Made by a program: the position numbers and the translations under genes. The notes beneath the pieces were generated by a model. The model was not told the DNA's origin, searched no databases, and saw nothing but the letters and a program-made list of their open reading frames with translations. From Steinernema hermaphroditum (Eukaryota; Nematoda; Chromadorea; Rhabditida; Steinernematidae), in contig CM059625.1 in the NCBI GenBank assembly GCA_030435675.1, positions 1,054,001 to 1,118,000 on the forward strand: 64,000 nucleotides of DNA, written 5' to 3'. This document shows, one piece after another, positions 24,058 to 36,693 of the stretch (its first letter is position 1; the number at the start of each line of letters is the position of its first letter).

Positions 24058-26272
24058 GAGCATGATTGCGAAATAAAAAGGTTTCAATAAACTGTGTTGG
24101 ACACCTGTTGATTCAGTACTGATTTATGGGAGTATCTACACTATGAATTAGCGCTCAAACTCCAAATTTTCAGACTGTAAAAGCCATAAAAACGTTGTGA
24201 TATAACGGGTAATGGGTCATATGTTTCTTACGTAGCGCATTAGGATGATAAGCGATTGTCATTTCTTCATTTACAGGGTATCCCATAAATACTGTCATGC
24301 GTAAAACCACTGTGTTTCTAATACAAAAATGGAATTATTAACGCAATTAATGTCATGGTGATAGAAGATTTTCGTGGCGAATAACTGTTACCTGCTCAGA
24401 GTTGGATGTCCTCAATGGCTCTCGGCGTGTTGGATGCTCAAAGCTCGTGCGTATTAGCGTGTTTGCAAGGAGAATAACTCTGAACGGAGCTTCTGGAAAC
24501 ACACGGAAGTGATAACAGCAGAGAACATATACATGTAACAGGCCAACAAATAATAAACACAAAAACAAAACACGCATCGTGGCCAGAACTTTTTATAAAG
24601 TTCATATTTGATGGCAACACGCGAAACAACAAACTGAAAAAAAAAACGCGGCAAGAGCAGAAATCGCCGCGCAGCCGTTTTCCTCACTCCTTTCACGCGC
24701 GCGTGCCTCACAAATAACTGCTTAGGGCCGATTCACTGACATCGAGCAAGCGTTATTTTTCATGCTAAGTCGCTAGCATCGCGACGAGAATAGTGATCAG
24801 GATTCACAATTAAGTCAATGGGGAGATCAGAGTTGCCGCAAAAAAAAACAAAGTAATGGATAAAATATGTTGAAGGCAATTGTAGAATTTATGATAAAAA
24901 AAGAAATGGTGTTGCCATAGAAACAATTTTTTTGTTTTGTGTCGTCGTAAACCACACATCTAATCAAACCCCAGCCCAGTTAAATGATTCTCAATATCGG
25001 ACCACTAAGCTATAATGAGATTAGTCGCGATAAAAAACTCCAATGAAGAGAAGTGTCGTGTGCAGGGTGCGTCCTCAACACTATTAAATAATGCACGCAT
25101 CGAAAGTACATGGGACGGACAGCAGTAGCCATTTTTGTACAGTAAGAGATGAAACTAAACCATATCGGAACAACAATTATGATGTTATTTCGACTAATTG
25201 GTTTAGTGATTAATTGCTGCCACCCGCGCAATTTTATTATGACCACAAACTACATAGCAGTTGAAAGCGACGCTTCCTTGTGTTTTGCACCTAAGTAACT
25301 AGGAAGATTGCTTCAGCCGAACAAAATGTCTACACCCAAATACGACTTATAGATCAAATCAGGATCATCTAATCTCCGAACTGAACGTTCTAAGTGAAAG
25401 GCGCGTCTATTTGTATGAAGTGTATTGAGGAAAGTGAGCTGCTACATGTCTAGAGCAAAAAAAAAAAAACAATACCTTTGCCCTAAACGCAAAGTGAACC
25501 ACTGTCTGCCAAAATGACATAATGTCTTTGTTGTTATCATAAAGAATCGTATGGAGGTTGGTCGACGCCGCGCTGCTCTCTGTGCATATATAGCCGCGCC
25601 AGATGCGCGACAACAAAAAATGTGGACGAAAACACGAGTAGAAAGAGTGGTTGCTGCTGTCATCAGGAAGCTATACTGATTAGCTGGCATGAGATGGAAC
25701 TGTGATCTATACTAAACGGCAATACTTTAAGACAATACTTTAGCATACTTTAACAAACATAAATGAATAAAAGGCAAACATTTTCAATTAAGTCCAGTTG
25801 CACTTATTTTAAAAGATTCCTTCAATGAGTGCGTGTCGCCGGAATGTCTTCTTCCTAGTGGAGGACTGATCGCGTTTGCTGTCTGCTTTTGTGATTCGGC
25901 GCGCTGCATATTCAGTTTGAAAGTGCAACGCCATCGCTTCTTTTCCCTCTTCCTTGACCCCATTCCATTAATGTCGCGCTTCCGACAGTTTCCATAATAC
26001 GAGCAGTTTATTAAGTATGATCTTCGAAGACCGCACGTTGATTGTTTGACATGCAACATAATATTGTCTGACGTGTAATTACTACCGTCAGTTATTGGCA
26101 GAATATGACCAGAATTCACTCTTTTTGTAATCGTTTTTGGTTCGTTTTTTGGTTAACAGGTGGCTTAAACAAAAAATGTTACTTCTTCACAAAAATGCAA
26201 GAAATTGTACTGATTGAATAAATGTCATGGTGACTGATTTAATCATTGCGACCGTCACAAAAAGCAAATAAA
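24058..26272. other. intergenic stretch, nothing recognised
   Basis: About 2.2 kb of AT-rich sequence between the unknown intronless gene and the 3' end of the STAT gene (both minus strand). Short open frames only. Confidence 0.5.
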
Positions 26273-29200
26273 TTATTCATTATTGGACACTGGAGATCTC
26301 TCCTTCTTTTTCGAAAGATTCATTGGGAATTTTCCCGTTTCCACCTTGATTCCTTCGCCATGATCGCTTGTCTGCGTCAACTGTGCGGCTAAATTGCCGA
26401 GAGGTAATCTAAATGTAAATGAATAATACACAGTGTTCATGCAAACCACTTACCCTCCCTGTTGAGCGAGGAACGCCGCCATAACAGCTAACAAGTTATT
26501 TTGGCTATTATTGTCGGCTGTATCAGCGGTTATGTTAGGAATGGAAATGGGCAGCTCCTCGAACGGATCGTCGTCGTTGTCCTCAGATTTGCCCGGCGTG
26601 GAATCATGAGAGACGGCTATGATTTCCTTTAGCTGTTCGGACAGAGGAGGAAGACTATCAAGCGCTCCGGACATGTAGCTAGGTGGTGTGAAGGACTTTT
26701 CCCGTATTGTTAGTCGTTCTCCAGTGAGTGGATTCACTCTCGTCTTCCAGCGATCTTGAGATATAACACCGTCGTTCTGTAGTCGAAGAGTTCGGTAGTT
26801 GTGAAAGATGGTGCGCTTTCTACAAGAGTTTATTTTTCAAAAATACTGTCCAAGCTGTTATTGTTATTTGTCCTTTCCGTACAATTCGTTTGGACGGATG
26901 TTTAAAGGATATGACAACGAAACCACGAAACCGTACAGAAACTGTTCAAAAGACACATAACCGAAATTGTCGCTTACGTTATTTACTTACTTAGGGCACG
27001 AGAAGGTTGGGACGACGTCCACCGCGCACATCAGCTGCTCAAACTTTCCAAGGCGGTCGAAGTTCTTCGGAAATGGCTCATCCATTAAAACTTCCGGTAG
27101 ACCTTGCTTGAAGTCTTTGATTTGATCACACGAGATTGACCCAAAAAGCGGTCTGCCGCTTTGAGAGCTGAAAGTGTTCGTAAAGCACATTTGCTGATGT
27201 GTTGACCAACTTTTCAATGTTCGTGTATGCAAAAGACAGGAAACCAGCATTGTCCTCACAAAATCTCAGTAAAATAATCTTCTGAACCTCGTCAGTCTGC
27301 TTCTCCCTGCTTCGAAAGACAGTTTCCACTGCGTCCATGCTTAACATAGTTATGTGCCGGTTGTTGAATAAGCTCAGCATCGTTTGGTAATCCTCGGCGG
27401 CGGCCATTTGCTTCTTGGTTTTCGAACCTTTCTTCTCGATGGCTGCTGGAGAAGGGCATATTTTGTGGCCGACATCCATAACCATTTCCGTTGCTCTGTA
27501 CAGCCATTGCCAGACGCTGTGCCGTAGTTCAGTCTGCATATCGATAACGGAGAAGCACTTATCCTTAAAATAAGTGGATTCATATTAGGTCAAAGGAGTT
27601 CTGGTAGAAATTGCGCACTTTTCACAAAGATGACCTTTGACTATGACTCAAGAACATGATAGTTTTTAACTCTGTTTAACTCTGTTAACCTCACAGCCTT
27701 TACTCACTGGTCCGAATGCTTTCTTTGACCCACCTGCATGAATTGTTTCTTGCTTATCAGAACGTCATCGTTGATAAATTCTGAGAGCAGTCTATTCTGC
27801 AGCTTCGTTATACCCTCTAGGCCATGGTTGATCTGGGCTTCGCCATACCATTCTTTCTCCAATTCCTTCGCGTTTCCGCTTTTTATAGCTAAAGGAAGAA
27901 AGAGCATGCACTGAACATGCAAGATCTCTTCATCGTCCAGCGATCGGGCTTGTGAGAACTGGGCTTTTATGAAGTTCCGGATGACATCTTTGATGACGCT
28001 CCATCGAACTACTTGTAACGATGTATCTTGCTGAAAGTGTGCTGCTTCCAGCTATAGACTGTGACACTTGAGAACCTACGGCGTCATTTTCAACTAGTCT
28101 CTGCCAGAATATTGAAGTCAACAGAGGCTCAGTTTGATCGTTGGTGATGGCGATCAAAAATGGATGCGAGTAGACGGTCTGAAAAGCAGACCACGCTACT
28201 TTGAGGATTACGAAATTATTGACTATGTAAAGGCAAGTGACCTCTAGAATGTGTGGGACGCCCAACGCACCTTGCAAATGTTTATTTTGGAAGGATATGA
28301 AAACTTATGTGTTGCAACCCCATCACGTTCCTCATTTCAAGACATGGAGCATGGTCAAGCGGATTGTATTTGTGCTATTAGTATTCGTGGCATTGCAGAG
28401 TTTGATTAAATACAATTTCCAAAACAAACTACTCCAAAGGCAGGCGATCATATTCCCCATTGGCCTACCTACTCAATCCCCAATTGCTGCCTTAAGTTCA
28501 CTACTTCTGCTTTCCATTACTCATAGTCAACACAATCTGTCTGCCTTAACAGCTTTGCTCTTCGGATAGCGACTTTCTTGCTCGCATCTTCCCGTATGTC
28601 AACAGCGTTTTGGCGGAGATAGTGTCGACTCCTTGCGTTATCTCACCATCACACGTCGTTCCCGGTTAACTTCCCAAATATTTTGGCCCATCCAAACAGC
28701 GGAGATCTCAAACGCTTACCTGCTCAACCACCATCTTGTTATCGATGTTCACAAGAACCTCCACTTGAATAGCATATCGTGTGGACAATTGCCTGCGGTC
28801 TACCATGGAATTCAGCTGGACACCCTATCGAAAAAGTATAATAAGCACCGGTATAACTATCGTTCTCCTCACCATTTCGGGGAACGTTGCACATAGAACT
28901 CCGTTTTCATACTTCAGTGGAGTTGTTTTCGATTCATACGACCTTTCGAGAAGGTGATAATCGTGGTAATCGGGCGCCGACATGTGATTGACCAGCTTAC
29001 CATCATTGGTTACGATGGCGCCGGAATGCTCGTGTGCTTTAGTAGCGGCTGTGCCTTCTCGTTGAGTAAGGATGAGCTTTCCAGCTGTCACTCTAAACAT
29101 TGCCAGTAGTTCGCAGGGAAGATACAGGGATGCTTTACTTTTGCTCACTACTTTCACTTCCCAGCTTTACCAAGGTCGCTTTGAACAGTGCCTCGACTAT

Positions 29201-30398
29201 CTTTGGCTGCTTATCGCTGACCTCATCGCCGGGTTTGCCGATAGCGCACACTCTGAAAGTAACAGAAATGACTTGTTACTAACCGAACGTTTACACACCG
29301 CTTCCTGAATACAAAATAAAACACAACGATTTAGTAATGAACGGAAATCGGAATTGGAATCTATGACAAACAATAATGGTTAGATACGACGAATGAAACA
29401 GATACACATCACCGTTGAGCCAGCTTTCCCGTGAACATTCGTTTCGTTTCTTTTACAATTGGTTACCGCGTAGCTATGAGCCGATGGTGAGATTCACGGC
29501 GATAAAATCATCGCGTTTATATATGAAATAACTGTATCAATATGCTACGTTTTAGAGACGAAGTTTTTCTCGCTGCGAAGTGGAAAACGAATGCGAACGT
29601 CTAGGTCTTTTCGAAAGAAATACAAATTTTCGGCTCAAAACAGGAAACCATGGCTGACAATAAAAAATAACGCTATGGAGAAGCCTCAGTGGTTGATAAA
29701 ACAATCAATGTTATATGGAGCATGCAAAAAACGCGTTGCCGTTCACTGTTATCAGTGCGAACAGTTGCGAGCACAGTTTTTAAAGGAGATTTCCCTACTC
29801 ACTTGATCATCATCGTCGGGTGAGGCGTTCGACATTTGACGACGTTTCGTGCTCGGTGGATGAGTGGAGCGTGATCGACCAGAAGGCTGCAGTCATCATC
29901 CACAATACCGTTGTCTGTTAAGCCGGGAATGTGCTTCGGCCACTCTATTATTACCGATCTGAAATTCTTTCACGGAATCAGCTGCAAAATAATTACTCAC
30001 TCGACTTCATCCTACGTGTTTTGACCCTTATACCCCTTTAGTAACATGACTCACTCTTGTATGACGTTCCTGATTAGCTCGAGCTGATCTTTGTGTTGAT
30101 CTTGCGGCGACTGCGCTTTCGTAACGTCACTGAATAGTTGAGTAAATCTAAAAGGAAAATTCCATTGTTTTTCTAGTGGGCCAGGTTACTGTGGCTGCAG
30201 TATCATCTCATCGATTCTGTACGGCTTCACAAGCAACGAAGCGCTTTTCTGCTGCCTTATCCATTTTTGCTTTACGTCTGACAATTCCATAAATCGTTGT
30301 TTTAAGGGGAAAAGCGGTGAATTTTGTCGTTTGATCGGTGGACCCTGCACGGCGGATCCACTGTCATCGGCGAAACGCTTCCGCGACTCGGAAGACAT
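26273..30398 (-). CDS. divergent STAT-family transcription factor
   Basis: Twelve exons join in phase to a predicted 778-residue protein: 30190-30398, 30055-30147, 29803-29958, 29139-29252, 28873-29092, 28720-28824, 28068-28178, 27734-28030, 27211-27563, 26991-27167, 26454-26819, 26273-26408. STAT features in order: a short Lys/Gln-rich helical part, a DNA-binding region (GKLILTQREGT; ENGVLCATFPEM, cf. NGSLSAEF; SHPFLIAITN..LLTSIFW, cf. SLPVVVISN..WASILWY), the linker (VVRWSVIKDVIRNF), then WQWL and an SH2 core IILLRFCEDN with Arg535 in the phosphotyrosine-binding position. About 25 extra residues, Lys/Ala-rich, lie between WQWL and the SH2 core. The conserved N-terminal oligomerisation domain is absent, as in known worm STATs. 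Tyr620 and Tyr660 are candidates for the activating phosphotyrosine. The ATG follows TTTTCAG directly, an ideal trans-splice site. Identified by pattern, not by search. Confidence 0.88.
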
Positions 30399-32189
30399 CT
30401 GAAAATGATACATGGGATATTGGGACTTTGCTACCAGCAGAATGTGAAGTACTGTGTTTGGCAAATGTTAGCAGAAGCATCATCGAGGGACACGCGGCCG
30501 GAATGTGTATGAAACAGTCGCCTTATCTTCTCGCGAGAGTTTTAGGGGTTTATAGCGTTGCGACGCGCCGCTCTGAGGTTCGCCGATGTAGGAAAGAGAT
30601 CGTGGACACTGCACTTCACGCTTATCAGCGCGCTGCTTGACAGGACGCGGCCGAAAGCAGTTGGACGAACAGACCATGACGTACGTATGCCATTTAAGAA
30701 GTGCCGCTTCGTACCTATGGGTTACTAACATCACTAAATTCTAGTCCCGAAACTGGCATAGCCGAGCATTTACCATACTTGGCAGTAAAAAAAGCGCCAC
30801 ATCAACGACATCAACCAGCACAAGTCAGCTTTCCGAGTACATATGATAACTATACTCCTCGTTTGTCGCCGACCGATAAGACGCCCTTCGCTCATAGGCT
30901 ACCACGTCGGCAGTTTCGTCAGCGTAGCCACAAGTTCACCGGGGCCGTTACAAAATTAGTTGATCTCATCCGTACTTAGGAAAACTCATCCTGGCCATAT
31001 CATGAAAATAGCACAAACCGTCGTTTATGGTCCTCGTTCGCACAATAACAAGCGGAAGGTAAACAAGCAGTTACCCCAGAATGGACAGCCGATTTCGGTT
31101 GGACGTTTTACGCTAGTGCGAAAACAGTGTGGACATCGTTGATTAGATTACGGTATGTTGGGTTACTTCGGCCGTAGTTTAGGTGTCGTTTGTTTTCCTT
31201 TTAATGACTACGAGCGGTGTCACAGATACGATCCCTCTTTCGAAAATGTATTGACATAATTTTAACATCTACAGGACACTTAGTGCATGAAACTGTGAGC
31301 CTGTGCCTTCACTATGACTAAGGATCTCAAAGACGAAATGTTCGTGTGCTTTAACGCAGCTGGATCTCACAAGAGTCTTTCATTTGTGTCCACAGCGATC
31401 CGGCGGGTCGTCCACTAACTCTCTCTGAGGTTGCCTGAGGCGATTGAGTTCAGTGAGCGGTCGTTCTCGGCCGTCGCTGTTGGCGCAATGAGCGCCCCGG
31501 CTCCCAGAAGGCTTGAAACACCAGGGAGCCGTAGTACCTACGTCTTGTCAAGAAGCTGTCACACCCGCCCGACTCTACCCGCGGCGCCGGAGAAGCCGAA
31601 GTAGTGCAACTACTCCGAAGTATGTGCCGCCAGCTTCCCTGATTGTTTCCGGTTCGACCGCTGTGCTCCGACAACGCGTTACCTTCATTTCGCTTAGTAA
31701 ATTTTTGACTAGAAATTGGTTTGCATAAATCTCACTTGGTCATTTTCTTCAGCCGTCTTTCAGGGCAAGAGAAGTCTTTGTTTTAGGCCGAGCCCTCAGG
31801 ACGGTCTACCTGTGCAGCTCGTTTTCAGAGGAACTGCACCATATTAGTGTATCCAAACCATTACATTGGCATTACATTACATAGACTGCACACATGCCAA
31901 AGCGTATTTCCTTTTCCGACTTTCCAAATGATTAAGTGCCCACGCTGATGCGTGTGGTGATCCGTACTTAAAATCTTTAACGGGGCAGAATTTCAATTAC
32001 CTGACCCAATTGTAATTTTCCGGGTGCTAGCCGAGAGGCGGCCTTGGTGCGAAATTGGGTCACCCGCGCATCTCGAGATCGCGTTTTTTTGTTTCAAAAC
32101 CCACTCCTCCTCCGTCCATCAGTTCGCGATTTAACCACTTTGTGCACTCTCCCCGCTCACACTGTTCATTCGTTGTAGACGCTCCAGAA
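30399..32189. other. shared upstream region between STAT and collagen genes
   Basis: About 1.8 kb separates two divergently transcribed genes. No supportable coding exon was seen. Both starts are preceded by acceptor-like sites (TTTTCAG at 30399-30405; TTCGTTGTAG ending at 32178), so spliced-leader addition would hide the true promoters. Confidence 0.5.
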
Positions 32190-33377
32190 ATGTTGGTGCC
32201 GTCATCACGACGGGCCACGTTCCTCGCCTCGGTCGCAAGTACCGTATCCGTCCTCACGATCATCGTCGCCTTGCCGCTGATGCACCACTATGTGCAGCGC
32301 ACCACGTCTCTTATGCTGTCCAACGTTGAGATGTGTAAGCTGGAGTCGCGTGACATCTGGAAGCAGATGAATTTGGCGTCGACAAGAAGCGTTCGCAAAG
32401 CCAGGCGTGCCAGCTACGACAACTTCAGTGGAGCTTGTTGTGCGTGCAGTCAAGGACCAGCCGGAGCACGTGGACAACAAGGAAAGGATGGAAAGCCGGG
32501 AGTTGATGGTGCACCCGGATTGGACGGAATTCGTGGTAAGAACGGGAAATATCTACCCGCTCCTCCTCCGGGAACGAACGCTTGTCAGAAGGTACGGTAT
32601 CTGAATATTTGTTTTGATATATCGAAAACTGTGATTTTTTGGAAGATGAACTACTTTATTAGTGGCTAATGTAAGCACAAATTCCATTAGGACAACAACA
32701 TTTCCAATCTCTCTTACAGTCCATAAAACAATTCTTTTTATTTAGTGTCCACCTGGCCCACCTGGACCACCCGGCCTGCCCGGACCTAAAGGACCTCGCG
32801 GACCTGCCGGACCATCGGGACGCAACGGCAAATCCGGAGAAAACAATCGCGCCGGCCCACCTGGACCGCCTGGTCTTCGTGGAGAGCCTGGACCGCCCGG
32901 GCCTAAGGGACCCATCGGTGATCGCGGAAAGGTTCTCAACGGTGCCCCTCCTGGCCCTCCCGGTCCCACTGGCCGAATTGGCCCTCGCGGAGCGCCTGGC
33001 GGTCGTGGTCACGACGGAAAGCCCGGAATCGGCGGCCAAACTGGAGTTCGCGGACTCGTTGGAGAACGTGGAGCTCCCGGAAATGCCGGTCTTCCCGGAC
33101 CTCCAGGCCCTCCTGGAGATCCTGGAAACCCTGGATCTTGTGCTCATTGCCAGAGTAAGTATATATGTGACGTATCATTTCGAAAACTGCGAATTTAGAC
33201 GGCCCTCGTAGGGTTCCTGACCGTGGAGCTGCAGCACCCGCCACGCAGCCCAATGTACCTGAAGTAAAACAAGAACAAGTAACTCCTTCCAACGGGGGCG
33301 AGTACCAAGGTGACAAAGAGAGCGATAACGACGGCGTGCAGGATAATCATGGAGAATACCTCTGGCTCCATAAATAA
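32190..33377 (+). CDS. nematode cuticle collagen
   Basis: This gene encodes a predicted 329-residue collagen of the extracellular cuticle. Exons: 32190-32591, 32746-33154, 33199-33377. The N-terminus has the nematode cuticle collagen domain: a single membrane-spanning helix ([20 protein letters not shown]), then [13 protein letters not shown] and a basic processing site RSVRKARR. Gly-X-Y blocks are interrupted in the standard way and flanked by cysteine clusters (CCACSQG, NACQKCPPG, CAHCQ) that form interchain disulfides. A long acidic non-collagenous tail of about 60 residues (from [10 protein letters not shown] to the stop) is unusual. The frame is open 45 codons upstream of 32190 but has no ATG there. 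AATAAA lies at 33417. Convergent with the receptor gene, with only 176 bp between stops. Confidence 0.96.
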
Positions 33378-33416
33378 TAAGTAACATGTGCTCTTTTTAA
33401 TAACGTAGCACAAAGT

Positions 33417-33422
33417 AATAAA
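33417..33422 (+). terminator. poly(A) signal of the collagen gene
   Basis: AATAAA lies 40 bases after the collagen stop, inside the short gap before the 3' end of the opposing receptor gene. Confidence 0.65.
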
Positions 33423-33553
33423 TACAAGTTGTTGGACAAAGGTTTTTTCTGTTATCGAAAACAAACACAATTCTATCCAAGTTCATTTATGCCGCCTGTA
33501 CAGTACCATCGAGATCAGGGTAACATGAGCTCACAGCACCATGAGCAGATGTT

Positions 33554-34863
33554 TTAATTATATTCCGAAGCCGACGAGACGTTTGCAATGCGTTGCACAG
33601 TTTTTGCCGCCTGTCCCACATTTATTGTAGTGGTCTTGAAGAGCTTAGTCACTTCGTTCTTCTTCTTGAGGCACATGAGAATGAGGAGCTGCGATCGGAA
33701 CTCTTGCCGGAAGGCAATGTAGATAAACAGGTTGAACGTGCTCGAAAGTGCGTACAGACAGTAGGCGATTCCTATAGGAACAGTTGAATTTATTCAACAG
33801 AATGTTGTACTTACCGACAAAAAGAGCTCCAGCGTCGATAATGTGCCACTCGTTGAAGATCAGAACGAAGTTCGGGAAGGAGACGAAAACAACTGAGACG
33901 CCGATAACGGCGAAGAGAACCTTTTGGCGACGGAGTTCCGTTTGTGACGGTTTCTGGAACAGACGTGTGAAATTTTAATTAGAGAGGAGAGCATACTTTG
34001 CTAGCTCGAGTTATCATGAAGATGACGAAGAGAACGATGAAACTGACAAGGTAGGCCAAAGAGATGAGGGCGAAGTGGATTGATCCGTAGATGATGCCGG
34101 TAGCTTCCATTACGGCACAAATGCGCGTGAGGTTGACGTGGTCGCTGTAGTGTGCCGCGACGATCGCCAGGCCAAATCCCAGCTGAAGGCAGCAAAACAA
34201 TGAAACTTTGCTCCTCAACAATGTGTCATTTCCTTTACTATAAGTTTGTACAGTATTGCGAAACGCATTGGCTGGCACATCTCTTACCTAATTGTTGTCC
34301 TTATTTTAGAACTTATTCTTATACGGTTTAACTTGTACATCGTCATTAGAAAATAGAAAAGAACTTACCACGCACAGTAGCCATCCAAACACTCCGAGCA
34401 TTGCCTTGTGTTTCCAGGTCCACACTCGTCGATACCATCCAGCGTATTGAACGGCAATTGCACGCTCTGCCGCCAACATCAAATTCATCGCTGCAGGAAG
34501 CTGGCCTACAAAACAAAGCATTTTACTACACTCTAGGTGAGGTTTGTGATTACCGGCAAAAATGAGGAGAGTTGGCCAGGGGAACCACATCAAACATTCA
34601 TGCACCCGAATTGGAATGAAGTAGGCATTTATGTGCATCTGTATTTCACGGCCGATTCCCGTACATATGAACGAGATTCCGTTGACGAGTTCAGCAATGC
34701 TGAGCATAGTAAACAGTATGTACCGCTTATTCATTTCCTTGTTCGACATGTGAACGATAACGACAACGAGATTGGCAACCACAACCGCTACTCCAAAGGA
34801 TGTATACATACGGAACCGGGTGAGCAGGTCATGAACCAGATCGGCTTGGGCCTCAGCGGTCAT
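33554..34863 (-). CDS. seven-transmembrane receptor, nematode serpentine type
   Basis: Five exons (34554-34863, 34369-34505, 33997-34182, 33815-33953, 33554-33771) join in phase to a 329-residue membrane protein. Seven hydrophobic helices are visible, from TSFGVAVVVANLVVVIVHM (1) to FVGIAYCLYALSSTFNLFIY (7). The helix 3 end reads LAAERAIAVQ, an ERA variant of the rhodopsin-type DRY motif, and helix 7 ends NLFIYIAFRQEFR in place of NPxxY plus the helix 8 start. There is no signal peptide, and the tail of about 45 residues is basic then polar. This layout matches rhodopsin-like nematode chemoreceptor families (srsx-, srx- or srw-like); I cannot pick one. Ligand and cell type are unknown. CCATTACAG just before the ATG could be a trans-splice acceptor. 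Confidence 0.9.
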
Positions 34864-35960
34864 GTTGTCCCTGTAATGGATAAGTCACGAATAAAATGGT
34901 AAACTGGGTGAAATCGCGACAATATGTTACTCTGAGTGTGTGGGAAGAAACGAGTTCTCAAGGTGGGCTGCACTCTAGTTGACGTAAACAAATGTGAGTG
35001 AATGTGAAAGCCGTTTTTCAGTTACGTCGCATTAAAGGCAAACTAGACCTGAACTTATCAGCAAAAAGGCGACAGCGTACCGTATATCCACTCTCAGCTA
35101 TGCCGTGTTGGCGACTCCTTAAATAAAAAAAATTTCCTTACCTAAATAGTCTAGCAAGTATCGCGCAAAGATTGACGATAGGTGAAATAGGCTGGAGGAG
35201 GAGTCGGGAGGGTACAGTTCTAAAATTGGCTAGTGATGTCTCAAATTACTAAAAGGACTGCCTCAAAATATCAGGACATATACAACATCAGGCGAGTGAA
35301 AATATTATTACCCCAATATGTATATATGACTGAATCACCATGTGAACGTACTTGAGTATTACGGAAAACGGACACAGACAAAAAGTGAAACGGACGCATG
35401 TAGGTGCTCAAGAGCGACCTCCTGTTTAAATAGTATGAAACAGCCCACAGTTTCTAAGGCGGAGCATTTTCATTTGATTGAATTACTAACTAGTCTGATT
35501 AAGCTTTGCCAGAACTTGTACCCAATATATTTGATTATACAAATATTAGTGACACGGCAAACCCGATTTTCTGAGAAAAATAAAGGAAACAGCTACGTTT
35601 CCGATTCCCAACATTTCTATAGCTGCAGAGGACAGTGCATACAACGACAATTGTCGATAATGCAAAACACTCGACATACAAGAAACTATTCCCACATCAC
35701 TTTCTACTGTCGCCACACAGAATGCGTGGGAAAGGACAGATGATTTGTGGCATTCCTTCCTGGAACCACACATACCGCTTATCGGCAATGAATTGAATAA
35801 ATGGCCGATAAGCGATTTACCCTAGACAGTACTTAACAAAAACTGCTTTAAGCAGGTCTTTCTGGAAACAATCAGTCTACGGTGGAACTTGGGGCATCAC
35901 AGTAGCTATTTGTCCGTTAGATTAAAAACACGTAACCGTAACTGTCCCACTGTATGCGCC

Positions 35961-36693
35961 CGCGCTTTTGTTATTTTCAGTAAGGCCCTCCCTTTTGTGG
36001 CGAACAATTCTCATTATGACCTTATGTATTCGCGCGTTGTTTTGTTCTTTGGGACGCGCTTTCACTTAATGTTGATCTGTTTATCGTAGGCTTACTAGGT
36101 TACTATCACAAAGAAAAGCCCAACTTTTTCTCAAAACGAACCCTATGGCAAGTTTTTAAATTTTAGGGGGCGTAGATCTGACGGTAGTCAGTAAGAAACC
36201 ACAGACTATATCAAGCGTAGATTTTTATCCGTTGCTTAATGTTTAAGTCAAGATCAAACGTCAATTTAAATGCTTAACGCAGGTTTTCTACAAGTGGACC
36301 TATCATTTTGCGTCGGTAAATCCGGATCAAATTCCTATTCATATTTTTTCTGATAACAAATACTCGACAAGGAGTGGGCAATTTGTGTGTGATACTGTAG
36401 TATTGAGTGCTCTTTCTGATGGTACTGTCGGATTTCTTCCACAGCTTTTGAAAAGACAAAAACAAGAAAAAAATTAGGTGGACCTATCATTTTGCGTCGC
36501 ACTGTATGGAAAACAGGATGATAAATCATTGTGCCAGTATGTTTTTTTCTAATGAACAACGACATCGATGTCTCTAAACCAAATAAGCATTAAGCGAAAG
36601 CGGTTCCCAAAGAGCAAAAAGATGCGTAAAGAAGTTCACGCTGAGAATTGTTCTTCATGAAAAGGGGGGCTTACTGAAAATAACAAAAGCGCG
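35961..36693. mobile_element. MITE-like element: imperfect inverted repeat of about 120 bp
   Basis: The left arm (about 35961-36083) and right arm (about 36577-36693) are reverse complements with scattered mismatches. The best blocks are CGCGCTTTTGTTATTTTCAG (35961-35980, matched at 36674-36693), GAACAATTCTCA, CTTTGGGA and CTTAATG. The roughly 490-bp interior has no transposase and includes a 22-bp direct repeat. This is the layout of a degraded non-autonomous DNA transposon. Target-site duplications were not identified. Confidence 0.65.
36294..36499. repeat. 22-bp direct repeat, two copies 184 bp apart
   Basis: GTGGACCTATCATTTTGCG plus three more identical bases occurs at 36294-36315 and again at 36478-36499, inside the MITE-like element. 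Sequence upstream of each copy on the minus strand (AGAAAAAA-rich) is loosely similar, so a longer degenerate duplication is likely. Confidence 0.8.

Noticed and set aside
26273..30398. Reading this gene as an Integrator or NELF-type subunit
   Set aside because: Early fragments looked like generic HEAT proteins, but the joined exons give the STAT DNA-binding and SH2 landmarks in order.
32659..33316. Long Gly/Pro/Arg/Ser-rich minus-strand open frames
   Set aside because: They mirror the repetitive Gly-X-Y coding of the collagen gene and have no independent signals.
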